Below are positions 46,178 to 54,144 of a DNA stretch of 64,000 nucleotides, piece by piece. Source of the DNA: Nocardia acidivorans NBRC 108247 (lineage in GTDB: Bacteria > Actinomycetota > Actinomycetes > Mycobacteriales > Mycobacteriaceae); the NCBI RefSeq assembly GCF_001625085.1, contig NZ_BDAW01000002.1:62001-126000 (forward strand), given 5' to 3'. A program made the translations under genes and the position numbers. How positions within the stretch are numbered: position 1 is the first letter of the stretch; every line of letters begins with the position of its first letter. The notes beneath the pieces were generated by a model, which was given only the letters and a program-made list of their open reading frames with translations, was not told the origin of the DNA and did no database searches.

Positions 46178-46271
46178 ACCGCAGTGGCATGAACAGTCCG
46201 TAAACCGGCACACTCGGCCATGGTGTGTGCTGTTGCCATTCGCAAGAGTCGAATTCCATGAGGGAAATGGG

Positions 46272-47243
46272 ATGAGGCGAACGGTGCGGGTGGCGGCGAT
46301 CCAGGCCGAGCCGAAATGGCTGCGGCTATCGGAGGGAGCCGAGCAGGTTGTCGAACTGATCGGTAACGCCGCCGCCGCGGGGGCTCGCCTGATCGCATTC
46401 CCCGAGACCTTCCTACCTGGCTTTCCCTGGTGGCGCTGGGTTGATTCCAATCAGTGGAACGCGGAATACTCCACCCGGTGCCGGGAGAATTCGATGACCC
46501 GCGACGGCGCGGAAATGCGCCGAATCACCGCCGCCGCAAGGGATCACGGTGTGCATGTGGTTCTCGGGTTCGGGGAACGGCAGGATCGTCGAATCTATAT
46601 GGCACAGGCCGTAATCGACGAGAATGGCGACATCGTTTCGATTCGCCGTAAGGCCGGGTTGAACAGTATCGAGCGCAAGGTATTCGCCTCCGGCACACCG
46701 AATCTCCCGGCCGTGCAGCACGGCGTCATCGGGAAGGTGGGTGCGCTGTCCGGGCAGGAGAATCAGCGCCCGCTGCTCACCCGGGCATTGCGCGCCGATG
46801 AGGAGCAGATTCATATCGCGGCGTGGCCGGGGCATCCGGAAGGCGATGCGCCGGGACCGGATTCGGCGCCCACCGTGAGCCGGATGTACGCCCTCGAGGC
46901 GCACGCCTACGTGGTGGCCCCGTGTGCGGTGGTCGGTTCGGCGGCCTGGGATCGGCGCGGTCCGCAGACCACGCGCCGCACCGGTCAGGCCCGCATCTAC
47001 GGCTCGAGCGGCACCGATATCGTCACCCCGCTCACCGCGGGTGTGGAGGGCATTCTCTACGCCGATCTGGAAGTCGGGGCGGTGGCTCCGGACCGGCGTG
47101 AGGTGGATCTGGCGCCGCGGCATCGGGCGCGCCGGGGGCAGCAGGCGGCGGCCCGCACCGCGCCGGCGCGGCGATTGGGTACCGATCGCTGGGCGGTTCC
47201 ACTCATTCGCGGAACGAGTTCGGACGGAATGACCGCCTGCTGA
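46272..47243 (+). CDS. nitrilase-superfamily protein lacking the catalytic Cys (2)
   Basis: A 323-residue paralogue of the protein at 44157. Glu45 (AFPETFLPGFPWW) and Lys127 (IRRKAGLNSIERKVF) are kept. The nucleophile segment reads GALSGQENQRPLL where active nitrilases have L-N-C-W-E-H, so Gly161 stands in place of Cys. The flanking EEQIHIAAWPGHP and APCAVVGSAAW regions are well conserved, which argues against random decay. A basic tail of about 60 residues extends past the usual nitrilase end. The ATG at 46272 has GAGGGA upstream. It forms the second AraC-nitrilase-like pair with the gene before it. Confidence 0.82.
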   Translation: MRRTVRVAAIQAEPKWLRLSEGAEQVVELIGNAAAAGARLIAFPETFLPGFPWWRWVDSNQWNAEYSTRCRENSMTRDGAEMRRITAAARDHGVHVVLGFGERQDRRIYMAQAVIDENGDIVSIRRKAGLNSIERKVFASGTPNLPAVQHGVIGKVGALSGQENQRPLLTRALRADEEQIHIAAWPGHPEGDAPGPDSAPTVSRMYALEAHAYVVAPCAVVGSAAWDRRGPQTTRRTGQARIYGSSGTDIVTPLTAGVEGILYADLEVGAVAPDRREVDLAPRHRARRGQQAAARTAPARRLGTDRWAVPLIRGTSSDGMTAC

Positions 47244-47264
47244 ACGTTGTACGCGGGAGACGGC

Positions 47265-47639
47265 TCAGGAACGGACCAGGCGCGCGATGGCGTCGGTGGC
47301 TTCCTTGATCTTGGCCTCGGCCTCCGGGCCACCGGCGATGGCGGCGTCCACGACACAGTGGCTGATGTGATCCTCGAGCAGGCCCATGGCGACGGCCTGC
47401 AGGGCCTTGGTCATGGCCGAGACCTGGGTGAGGATGTCGATGCAGTACTTCTCCTCCTCGACCATGCGCTGTAGGCCGCGGGACTGGCCCTCGATCCGGC
47501 GCAGGCGCTTGAGGTAGTCGTCCTTGGCGGTGATGTAGCCGTGCGAGGCGTGGTCGTGGCAGGACTCGTCGGTCGCGGCGGCGGATTCGGTTGTGGCGGT
47601 CTGGTCGCTGGTCACCACTGATTTCCTCACTCCCGGCAT
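47265..47639 (-). CDS. CsoR/RicR-type copper-sensing repressor
   Basis: Metal-responsive four-helix repressor of 124 residues. The DNA-contacting DYLKRLRRIEGQSRGLQRMV helix and the Cu(I) ligand set Cys-x24-His-x3-Cys (YCIDIL to EDHISHCV) are intact. The His/Cys-rich N-terminus (ESCHDHASHGY) resembles RicR. The ATG at 47639 has an AGGGGGG sequence five bases upstream; GTG at 47618 or 47615, with GAGGAAA upstream, is an alternative. A TACCC-N5-GGGTA palindrome lies just before the start, so autorepression relieved by copper is expected. It is convergent with the nitrilase-like gene and divergent from mtnP. Confidence 0.9.
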   Translation of the reverse strand: MPGVRKSVVTSDQTATTESAAATDESCHDHASHGYITAKDDYLKRLRRIEGQSRGLQRMVEEEKYCIDILTQVSAMTKALQAVAMGLLEDHISHCVVDAAIAGGPEAEAKIKEATDAIARLVRS

Positions 47640-47642
47640 CAA

Positions 47643-47657
47643 TACCCCCCTAGGGTA
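47643..47657. promoter_or_regulatory. copper-sensor operator TACCC-N5-GGGTA
   Basis: The palindrome TACCCCCCTAGGGTA matches the known CsoR/RicR operator form and lies in the 70-bp gap between the repressor gene and mtnP, 3 bp from one start and 52 bp from the other. Both genes could be controlled from it. Confidence 0.75.
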
Positions 47658-47709
47658 CATGCAGCGGTCCGATAGCACCACTCATGCGCGCATGCGCAAG
47701 AATTGCGGC

Positions 47710-48525
47710 ATGAGTTCGGATCCTCGGGCCACGCTGGCCATTATCGGCGGCAGCGGCTTCTACGACTTCTTCGGTGACGATGCCACCACGGTGGAGCTCG
47801 AGACGCCCTACGGTGCTCCGAGCGCGCCCATTACGATCGGGCAGGTGGCGGGCCGATCGGTCGCCTTCCTGCCCCGGCACGGGCGCAAGCACGAGTACTC
47901 GCCGCACACCGTGCCCTACCGCGCCAATATGTGGGCGCTGCGCAGCCTCGGCGTGCGCCGCATCTTCGGGCCCTGCGCGGTCGGCAGTCTGCGCGCCGAT
48001 TGGGGTCCGGGCACCGTGGCGGTGCCGGATCAGCTGGTGGACCGGACCTCCGGACGCGAGCAGACCTTCTACGACGCGGGCGGCGTGCACGTCTCCTTCG
48101 CCGACCCGTACTGCGGTGAGCTGCGCACCGCCGCCATCGCGGCGGCCGGGACCGAGCTGCCGCTGCGGGATCACGGCACCATGGTCGTGGTGCAGGGTCC
48201 GCGCTTCTCCACCCGCGCGGAGAGCCAGTGGTTCGCCGGACTCGGCTGGGAGCTGGTCAATATGACCGGGCACCCCGAGGCCGTTCTCGCCCGGGAACTC
48301 GAAATGTGCTATTCCGCAATCGCTCTGGTCACCGATCTGGACGCGGGCGTGGAGTCCGGGCACGGGGTCAGCGCGGTCGACGTCTTCGCCGAATTCGAGC
48401 GCAATCTGGTGCCGTTCAAGGCCCTGGTGGGTCGCGCCATCGCCAATGTCGAGGGTGACGACACCTGCGACGCCTGCCGCGTGCTCACCGGTACCGGCGT
48501 CCAGCTTCCCTTCGAACTGCCGTAG
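47710..48525 (+). CDS. mtnP: S-methyl-5'-thioadenosine phosphorylase
   Basis: Splits methylthioadenosine, a polyamine- and SAM-derived by-product, into adenine and methylthioribose-1-phosphate; 271 residues of the PNP/MTAP family. IIGGSGFYDF with the phosphate-binding Gly/Ser, FLPRHGRKHEYSPHTVPYRA, QGPRFSTRAESQWF and LVNMTGHPEAVLARELEMCY (nucleoside binding) are canonical. Actinobacterial members may also act on other purine nucleosides. The ATG at 47710 fits the family start; a longer frame from 47593 would run through the copper operator. Confidence 0.92.
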   Translation: MSSDPRATLAIIGGSGFYDFFGDDATTVELETPYGAPSAPITIGQVAGRSVAFLPRHGRKHEYSPHTVPYRANMWALRSLGVRRIFGPCAVGSLRADWGPGTVAVPDQLVDRTSGREQTFYDAGGVHVSFADPYCGELRTAAIAAAGTELPLRDHGTMVVVQGPRFSTRAESQWFAGLGWELVNMTGHPEAVLARELEMCYSAIALVTDLDAGVESGHGVSAVDVFAEFERNLVPFKALVGRAIANVEGDDTCDACRVLTGTGVQLPFELP

Positions 48526-48594
48526 TCAGCGGCCGCGTCCGGCAACGGGCGTCCAGTCCCGGAGCCGTAGGGCTTCGATGAAGTCCCAGCTCAC

Positions 48595-48624
48595 CGGCCC
48601 GGCCCGCACGCGCGGGCCGGGCCG
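48595..48624. terminator. perfect 13-bp stem-loop behind mtnP
   Basis: CGGCCCGGCCCGC (48595-48607), loop ACGC, and the exact reverse complement (48612-48624), in the 150-bp gap between mtnP and the epimerase gene. It is very GC-rich with no T-run; a probable terminator of the actinobacterial hairpin-only kind. Confidence 0.7.
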
Positions 48625-48675
48625 TGGCGTTGTCGCCGAGCGCGCTCGTGGCGGGCGTCGCCTAGGCTGGAAGTC

Positions 48676-50034
48676 ATGAGCGAAGGCGGACCGCAGGCCG
48701 ACCGGACGCGCGTACTGCTGACCGGGGCGGCAGGCTATATCGGTTCCCATGTGCATCGCGCGCTACTGGCCGCCGGGTACGACGTGGCCGCCGTCGACAA
48801 TCTTCTGGACACCGTCCACGGTATCAATCCCACTGCCCCCGAAGGCGTTTCCCGCGTCGATATTCGAAATCCCGAGGCGCTCGAGCCGCTGCTGCGCGGC
48901 GTGGACGTGGTTTGCCACCTGGCCGCCGCGGTCCCCGTGCCGGACCTGCCGGGCAATACTCCAGGTCGGTGGGTGCCACCGCGACCCGTCTCCGACCGGG
49001 CGGATCTACCGGACGGTCCGCAGAGTCCGGACGCGCCCCGGATTCCGGACGAGCCGATCGCGGGAGACGGCGATCGGCCCGCCGGATACGGGGCATTGCG
49101 CGCGGCGGGCGGCGTGGAACCCGGTGGGCGCGTGAAGACTTCGGCCGGACGACGCGAGGATGCCGGACACGGGGCGGGACCGTGTGTGCGTGCCCCCGCG
49201 GAGGGGGTGTCGGTGCGCACCGGACCGCTCGAGATGCAGCGAGCGGCGGTCTATGCCACGCACAATGACGCCGGTACGGCGGTGCTGCTCGCGGGCATGG
49301 AGCGGGCCGGGGTGCGGCGGCTGGTGTTGGCCTCCTCGGTCGCGGTGTACGGCGAAGGGCGGTATCGGGCCGGGCGGCAGGGGCCGTTCTTCCCGGGACT
49401 GCGGCGGCGGCAGGATCTGGATCGCGGCCTGTTCGATCATCGCGCGCCGCGTACGGGCGATCTGCTGACCTGGGAATCGCTGGGCGAGGACGCGCCGCTG
49501 CGGCCGCGAAGCGCCTACGCCGCAAGCAAAGTCGCGCAGGAACACTATGCGCTGGCCTGGGTGGCCAGCACCGGATCGGCGGCGACCGTGTTGCGGTACC
49601 ACCATGTCTACGGCCCGGCCGTCGCGGATGGTCGGCTGGTGCGGTCGGCGGAATCCGGTGTGGTGGCGCGCTTCCGGGCCGAACTGCTGGCGGAGCGATC
49701 GCCGCGGGTCTTCGAAGACGGCGGGCAGGTAAGGGATTTCGTGCATGTGCGCGATGTCGCCGCGGCCACGGTCGCGGCGGTGGACCGGCGGCTGGCCGGG
49801 TTCGTACCGCTGAATATCGCCTCCGGGCAACCGCTCACGCTGTGGGAGGTGGCTTCGACCATGGCCAAGGCCCTGGACGGTCCCGCACCGCTGGTGACGG
49901 GGCAGTATCGGATCACCGATATCCGGCACCTGGTCGCCAGTCCCGAACGGGCGCGGCACGCACTGGAATTCAGTGCGCGAATCGGTCCCGGCGCGGGGCT
50001 GGCCGGTTACGCGACGGCCCCGGCCGAGCATTAG
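48676..50034 (+). CDS. NAD-dependent epimerase/dehydratase (extended SDR) with large insertion
   Basis: Nucleotide-sugar epimerase-type enzyme, 452 residues. The NAD-binding motif is LLTGAAGYIGSH (14-25), the acidic cofactor contact AAVDNLLDT follows, and the active site is LASSVAVYG with RSAYAASKVAQEHYA (Tyr-x3-Lys). Between VCHLAAAVPVPDLPGNTP and YATHNDAGTAVLLAGMERAG, about residues 95-190 form a Gly/Pro/Arg-rich stretch without recognised fold. Typical extended SDRs have about 10-20 residues there, which explains the length of 452 against the usual 310-340. The substrate is unknown. ATG start; CTAGGCTGGAAGTC upstream. Confidence 0.82.
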   Translation: MSEGGPQADRTRVLLTGAAGYIGSHVHRALLAAGYDVAAVDNLLDTVHGINPTAPEGVSRVDIRNPEALEPLLRGVDVVCHLAAAVPVPDLPGNTPGRWVPPRPVSDRADLPDGPQSPDAPRIPDEPIAGDGDRPAGYGALRAAGGVEPGGRVKTSAGRREDAGHGAGPCVRAPAEGVSVRTGPLEMQRAAVYATHNDAGTAVLLAGMERAGVRRLVLASSVAVYGEGRYRAGRQGPFFPGLRRRQDLDRGLFDHRAPRTGDLLTWESLGEDAPLRPRSAYAASKVAQEHYALAWVASTGSAATVLRYHHVYGPAVADGRLVRSAESGVVARFRAELLAERSPRVFEDGGQVRDFVHVRDVAAATVAAVDRRLAGFVPLNIASGQPLTLWEVASTMAKALDGPAPLVTGQYRITDIRHLVASPERARHALEFSARIGPGAGLAGYATAPAEH

Positions 50035-50040
50035 GTTCTC

Positions 50041-50087
50041 CCTGCGGTCCTGCGGTCCTGCGGTCCCGCGGTCCCGCGGTCCCGCGG
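50041..50087. repeat. 8-bp tandem repeat, six copies
   Basis: Three copies of CCTGCGGT (50041-50064) are followed by two copies of CCCGCGGT and one partial copy (50065-50087), starting six bases behind the epimerase stop. The repeat differs by one base between the first and second half. It is not part of a recognised gene and is a candidate variable-number repeat. Confidence 0.85.
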
Positions 50088-50169
50088 AGCTTTGTGTGCT
50101 CTTCCGGTCCGGCGGGAGGGGCGGGGGCGATGCGCGGAATTCCGGTCGGCGCGGCCTAGGCTCGGGGGC

Positions 50170-50730
50170 GTGAGCACTCCACTGCGGCTAGAGGTAATCG
50201 TGGCCAGTGTGCGCCCGGGGCGGTTCGCACCGGTGGTCGCGGACTGGTTTCTGCGGGCGGCGCGGGAGGACGGTCAATTCGACGTGGGCCTCATCGATCT
50301 GCTCGAGATGCCGTTGCCGCTGGATTTGAGTGCAACGCCGGAGTCGCGGGCGTACTGCGAAAGGATCGCCGCGGCAGACGCTTTCGTGGTGGTGACTTCG
50401 GAGTACAACCACGGATATCCGGCCTCGCTGAAGACCGCGCTCGATACCGCCAAGCGGGAGTGGCGGGCCAAACCGATCGGCTTCGTCAGTTACGGCGGAC
50501 TGTCGGGCGGGCTGCGCGCGGTAGAGCAGCTTCGGCAGGTGGTGGCCGAAATCCATATGGTCTCCATTCGGGAGACCGTCAGCTTCCACGAGGCCAAGCG
50601 GAAGTTCGGTGCCGACGGCGAGACTCGCGACGGCGCGGCGATCGACGCCGCGGCCCGCCTGCTGCGCCAACTCGGCTGGTGGGGAAGGACTTTGCGCGAG
50701 GCCCGCGCGGCAGACCCCTACCCCGGCTGA
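50170..50730 (+). CDS. NADPH-dependent FMN reductase family protein
   Basis: Flavodoxin-like oxidoreductase of 186 residues. VIVASVRPGRFAPVVADWF binds the FMN phosphate, and VVTSEYNHGYPASLKTALD is the signature of the NAD(P)H:FMN reductase/chromate-quinone reductase family; FVSYGGLSGGLRAVEQLR follows. The GTG at 50170 with GGGGG upstream is the natural start; the frame further upstream is not conserved. It is convergent with the second eccE. Its physiological acceptor cannot be told. Confidence 0.88.
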   Translation: MSTPLRLEVIVASVRPGRFAPVVADWFLRAAREDGQFDVGLIDLLEMPLPLDLSATPESRAYCERIAAADAFVVVTSEYNHGYPASLKTALDTAKREWRAKPIGFVSYGGLSGGLRAVEQLRQVVAEIHMVSIRETVSFHEAKRKFGADGETRDGAAIDAAARLLRQLGWWGRTLREARAADPYPG

Positions 50731-50872
50731 GCGCGGCAGACCGGTCGACCGACTACCGCGACACACGGACCGCCGAACCGGCTGAGCGTGTGTGACTCTC
50801 GAATGGGTCCGGTCGGGCCGATCCGGCATTCCTGCGCTGAACCGGCCGACCGTGTGGGGCCGATCGGGCGGG

Positions 50873-52486
50873 TCAGCCGGGCTGACCGGCGAGGGCTTGG
50901 GCGGCGCGCGGCCGGCCGATGTAGGTGGCTTCGCGGGGGATGGAGACCAGGTTCAATTCGACGCGGGTGGCGCCGGTGCGCACGGTGATGCGATTTCCCG
51001 CGGCGCCGGGTTGCACGATGGACAGGTCCGGTCGCGCGCCGGGCCAGCCCAGCGGGTCCCCGGCCAGGTAGATGGTGGTGATTCCGGCGTGCGGTGCGGG
51101 TGCGAGTACGCCGTCCACCAGCACCGCGGTGAATCCGGCGTCGGATTCGTGGGTGTCGGCGGCCAGGGCGAGCCGCTCCGGATTGCCGATGGTGGTGATC
51201 AACTGCTCCCAGACGTGCGGGCGCTCGGTGCGCAGCAGGACGCGTTCGCCGACCGCCAGCGCACGGAATACCAACTGCTGCGCCAGGTATATCTCACCCG
51301 CGAGGTACACGGTCGAAATGCCCTGTCCGACAAGGCGGACGGCGACGCCATTGCCCTCGTCATCGGAGCCGAGCAGCTGTCCGCAGCCCGCCGCCGGCAG
51401 TTCGATCGCGTCGATATCGGCGATCCGACGCTCCCGGGTGGGGACGGTGTCGTCCATTCCCGGTGCGGCCAGGGGTAATTGCGCGAGCAGGCTCTCGCGA
51501 TGCCGCCCGTTCATGGAGATCATGTGCGGTTGCAGCTGATCCTCGGGGAGTTCGCGCGCGGTGAGCCGCCAGGCCGCCCCGATGCGCACCGTCTCGGCCG
51601 AACTGCCGGGGCGCAGCCGTACCGCCACGGTGGTGCCGCGGGAGGCCGGAACCCACAGGCGCGCAAGCTGTTCGGAGTCGATCCGGCCGGGCGGCACCGC
51701 GGCGCCGATATTGACGCTGTTGCCGAGTTCGGCGTACCGCCAGTGCTGGGTGAGTTCGCGCGGATCGACCCCGGCGGTGATGTGCAGTGTCGCCTTGGTG
51801 ATTTCGGGCGCGGTGAGAATGCGCCCCGGACATCCGGCGTCCTCCAGGGTCCGGAGTATGCGCCGGGTGGCGATGGTGACCGCGCGGCACGCGCCGTCCA
51901 GCCCGCCGCCGCGCCGGTCGGCGGCGTCCGGGCAGAGCAGCGGGTCGAAGGCGATGGCCAGCCATACCGTGCGATGCGCGGTGGCGGGCAGCGGGCCGAT
52001 GAGGGATTCGTAGATGGCGCCCGCGGGCGTACCGGAGCGGCTGCGGTGGCCGTGCGAGACGATATCGATGCCTGCGAGCAGAATGTCGTGCTGGACAAGG
52101 CTTTCCGCGAGCGCGGGCAGTGGCAGCAGGTGTGAGGCGCGCACGGCGCTGCGGCCGAGCCGGGTGAGTCCGCCCCTCGGCGGCAGCACCTCGACCACGG
52201 CGACCACGCGACTGCCGTCCCGGAAGATTCCGAGGGAGCGGCCGTCGCCCGCGCGGAAGTCGATGAGGTCGGCCACGGGGCGGGGGCGGCGGGCGCGGAA
52301 GCGGAATCGGGTGGCGATCCATTCGGAAACCGGTAGTTTGCCAAATGGTAAGAACAAGACCAGTCCGCATGCTATGGCGCTACCGAGCGCGACCCAGAAC
52401 GGCACCCCGCACAGGACGCACACGAGTAGGACGGCCACCGCGGTCACCTGTGCGACCAGCAGCTTCCCCATGCCCACTCGGGCCAT
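50873..52486 (-). CDS. eccE: type VII secretion protein EccE (locus 2, ESX-4-like)
   Basis: Second EccE, 537 residues. Two N-terminal transmembrane segments (about 8-48) precede the periplasmic domain with AHRTVWLAIAFDPLL, ATRRILRTLEDAG and PAAGCGQLLGSDDEGNG, each matching the locus-1 EccE. It is divergent from eccB across 114 bp. ESX-4 of M. tuberculosis has no eccE, but M. abscessus and other actinobacteria carry an eccE beside an ESX-4 locus, so this fits an ancestral ESX-4 layout. The start is GTG/ATG ambiguous near 52471-52486. Confidence 0.87.
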   Translation of the reverse strand: MARVGMGKLLVAQVTAVAVLLVCVLCGVPFWVALGSAIACGLVLFLPFGKLPVSEWIATRFRFRARRPRPVADLIDFRAGDGRSLGIFRDGSRVVAVVEVLPPRGGLTRLGRSAVRASHLLPLPALAESLVQHDILLAGIDIVSHGHRSRSGTPAGAIYESLIGPLPATAHRTVWLAIAFDPLLCPDAADRRGGGLDGACRAVTIATRRILRTLEDAGCPGRILTAPEITKATLHITAGVDPRELTQHWRYAELGNSVNIGAAVPPGRIDSEQLARLWVPASRGTTVAVRLRPGSSAETVRIGAAWRLTARELPEDQLQPHMISMNGRHRESLLAQLPLAAPGMDDTVPTRERRIADIDAIELPAAGCGQLLGSDDEGNGVAVRLVGQGISTVYLAGEIYLAQQLVFRALAVGERVLLRTERPHVWEQLITTIGNPERLALAADTHESDAGFTAVLVDGVLAPAPHAGITTIYLAGDPLGWPGARPDLSIVQPGAAGNRITVRTGATRVELNLVSIPREATYIGRPRAAQALAGQPG

Positions 52487-52600
52487 CCTCTGCCCCCAAC
52501 TGCCGGACCCGGCGATGCGAGATTCGTAGCCGAGTGCGAATACCGATTCCCGGGAACTGTACTGTGTGCGGCGAACGCAATCACTGGTCGGGGGAGTTTT

Positions 52601-54079
52601 ATGCCTTCAAAACCGACGACGCGATGGCAGGTCAGCGGCTATCGCTTCCTGGTGCGCCGCATGGAACACGCCCTGGTCCGCAGGGACGTGCGAATGCTGC
52701 ACGACCCGATGCGCTCACAATCGCGGGCGTTCGGCGTCGGACTCATCCTGGCGTGCGTCGCACTGGCGGGTTGCGGAGTGCTTGCTCTGCTGCGACCGCA
52801 GGACAAGATCGGCTCCAACAAGATCCTGCTCGGCAAGGACACCGGGGCGGTCTACGTGGTCATCGACAATGTGGTGCATCCGGCGCTGAACCTGTCCTCG
52901 GCGCGATTGGCGGCGGGCGAGGCCGCCAAACCGGCGACGGTGAAGGAATCCGAACTCAGCAAGAAGCCGCGCGGGCAGCTCATCGGGATTCCGGGCGCGC
53001 CCGCGACGCTGAACTTCGAATCCTCGAGCAATGGGCGCGGATGGACCGTCTGCGATGTGCTGGCCAATGACGGCAGCCGGACGCTCACCACCTCGGTGCT
53101 GGCGGGGGATCCGGTGTTGGGGGAGAAGGCGTCCGCGCTCGAGTCCGGCCGGGCGCTACTGGTGCAGGGGCGCGATCACACCTATCTGATCTACGACAAT
53201 CACCGCGCGCGGCTGGATATGAACGATCGCGCGGTGGTGGACGCCCTCGATATTCGCGGGCACACCCCGCGGCCGATCAGCGAGGGACTGCTCAACGCGA
53301 TTCCCGAGGTGCTGCCGATCGTGCCGCCGCAGATCGCGAATGCCGGTGCCGCGCCGAATTATTCGATCGGCGACCATCGCATCGGGGATGTGGTGCAGGT
53401 GCGCACCGACAGCCGGAACTATGTGGTGCTGGCCGACGGTTTGCAGCCGGTATCGCCGCTGACCGCGGATATCGTGCGCAATGCGTATCGGTCCACGGCC
53501 ACCGATGATCACATCGCACAGGCCGATCGCACCGGGGCGCCGGTCTCCTCGGCCTTGCCGGTCTCGGACTATCCGGATAGAGCGCCGAGCATGGTGGAGG
53601 GCAAGGATCAGCCCGTCGACTGCCTGGCCTGGCAACCGGTCGGGGCGGCCGACAAGGCCGACGGCAGCAGGCACGCGGATCTGACCGTGCTCACCGGCCA
53701 TGCGGTGCCGATCCCGGATCGCGCTCGGCTGGTGCCGCTCGCGCAGGCCGATGGCAATGGGCCGGAAGTGGATTCGTACTACATGAAACCCGGCGCGGGC
53801 GCGTATGTGCAGACCACCGGATTGGAACCGGACAGTCAGCGGCGGGACAGTCTGTTCTTCGTCTCCGATTACGGGGTGCGCTACGGCATCAAGGATCTCG
53901 AGGCCGCGAAAGCCCTCGGTATGGACCCGGAGTCGGTGCGGCCGGAACCCGCGCCCTGGCCGATCGCCGGATTGCTGGCTTCCGGTCCGACGCTGAGCCG
54001 GGAGGCGGCCATGGTGGCGCACGATGGCGTCGCACCCGATCCGAACCCGGCGGCGGAGCCGGTCAAGAGGCAGAACTGA
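52601..54079 (+). CDS. eccB: type VII secretion protein EccB (locus 2)
   Basis: Bitopic component of the ESX core, 492 residues. The N-terminal cytosolic helix MPSKPTTRWQVSGYRFLVRR, with RRMEHALVRRDVRM, is diagnostic for EccB. One transmembrane helix follows (about 45-64, GVGLILACVALAGCGVLALL), then a long periplasmic repeat domain with LIYDNHRARLDM and YGVRYGIKD. This is the only eccB in the window. GGGGGAG precedes the ATG by four bases. It is convergent with mycP. Confidence 0.95.
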   Translation: MPSKPTTRWQVSGYRFLVRRMEHALVRRDVRMLHDPMRSQSRAFGVGLILACVALAGCGVLALLRPQDKIGSNKILLGKDTGAVYVVIDNVVHPALNLSSARLAAGEAAKPATVKESELSKKPRGQLIGIPGAPATLNFESSSNGRGWTVCDVLANDGSRTLTTSVLAGDPVLGEKASALESGRALLVQGRDHTYLIYDNHRARLDMNDRAVVDALDIRGHTPRPISEGLLNAIPEVLPIVPPQIANAGAAPNYSIGDHRIGDVVQVRTDSRNYVVLADGLQPVSPLTADIVRNAYRSTATDDHIAQADRTGAPVSSALPVSDYPDRAPSMVEGKDQPVDCLAWQPVGAADKADGSRHADLTVLTGHAVPIPDRARLVPLAQADGNGPEVDSYYMKPGAGAYVQTTGLEPDSQRRDSLFFVSDYGVRYGIKDLEAAKALGMDPESVRPEPAPWPIAGLLASGPTLSREAAMVAHDGVAPDPNPAAEPVKRQN

Positions 54080-54081
54080 GG

Positions 54082-54140
54082 GTGTGGACCCGGCCAAAAG
54101 CATGCCGGGATGACGGGTGGGGCATGCCGGAATGACGGCG
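54082..54140. repeat. imperfect palindromic intergenic repeat, copy 2
   Basis: The stretch 54082-54120 repeats the sequence at 2191-2230 with few changes (GTGTGGA-CCCGGCC-AAAGCA-GCCGGGATGACG core). CCCGGC (54089-54094) and GCCGGG (54104-54109) pair. A shorter derivative, GCATGCCGGAATGACGG, follows at 54123. It lies between convergent eccB and mycP. Confidence 0.6.
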
Positions 54141-54144
54141 GAAC

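Noticed and set aside
49973..50173. 66-codon plus-strand ORF across the 8-bp repeats
   Set aside because: It is open only because the repeat lacks stops in that frame; the encoded sequence is a periodic artefact.
50775..50858. Two GAACCGG-containing 20-mers with 17/20 identity between the FMN reductase and eccE genes
   Set aside because: Similarity is weak and GC-rich background makes chance likely; no stem or promoter logic was found.
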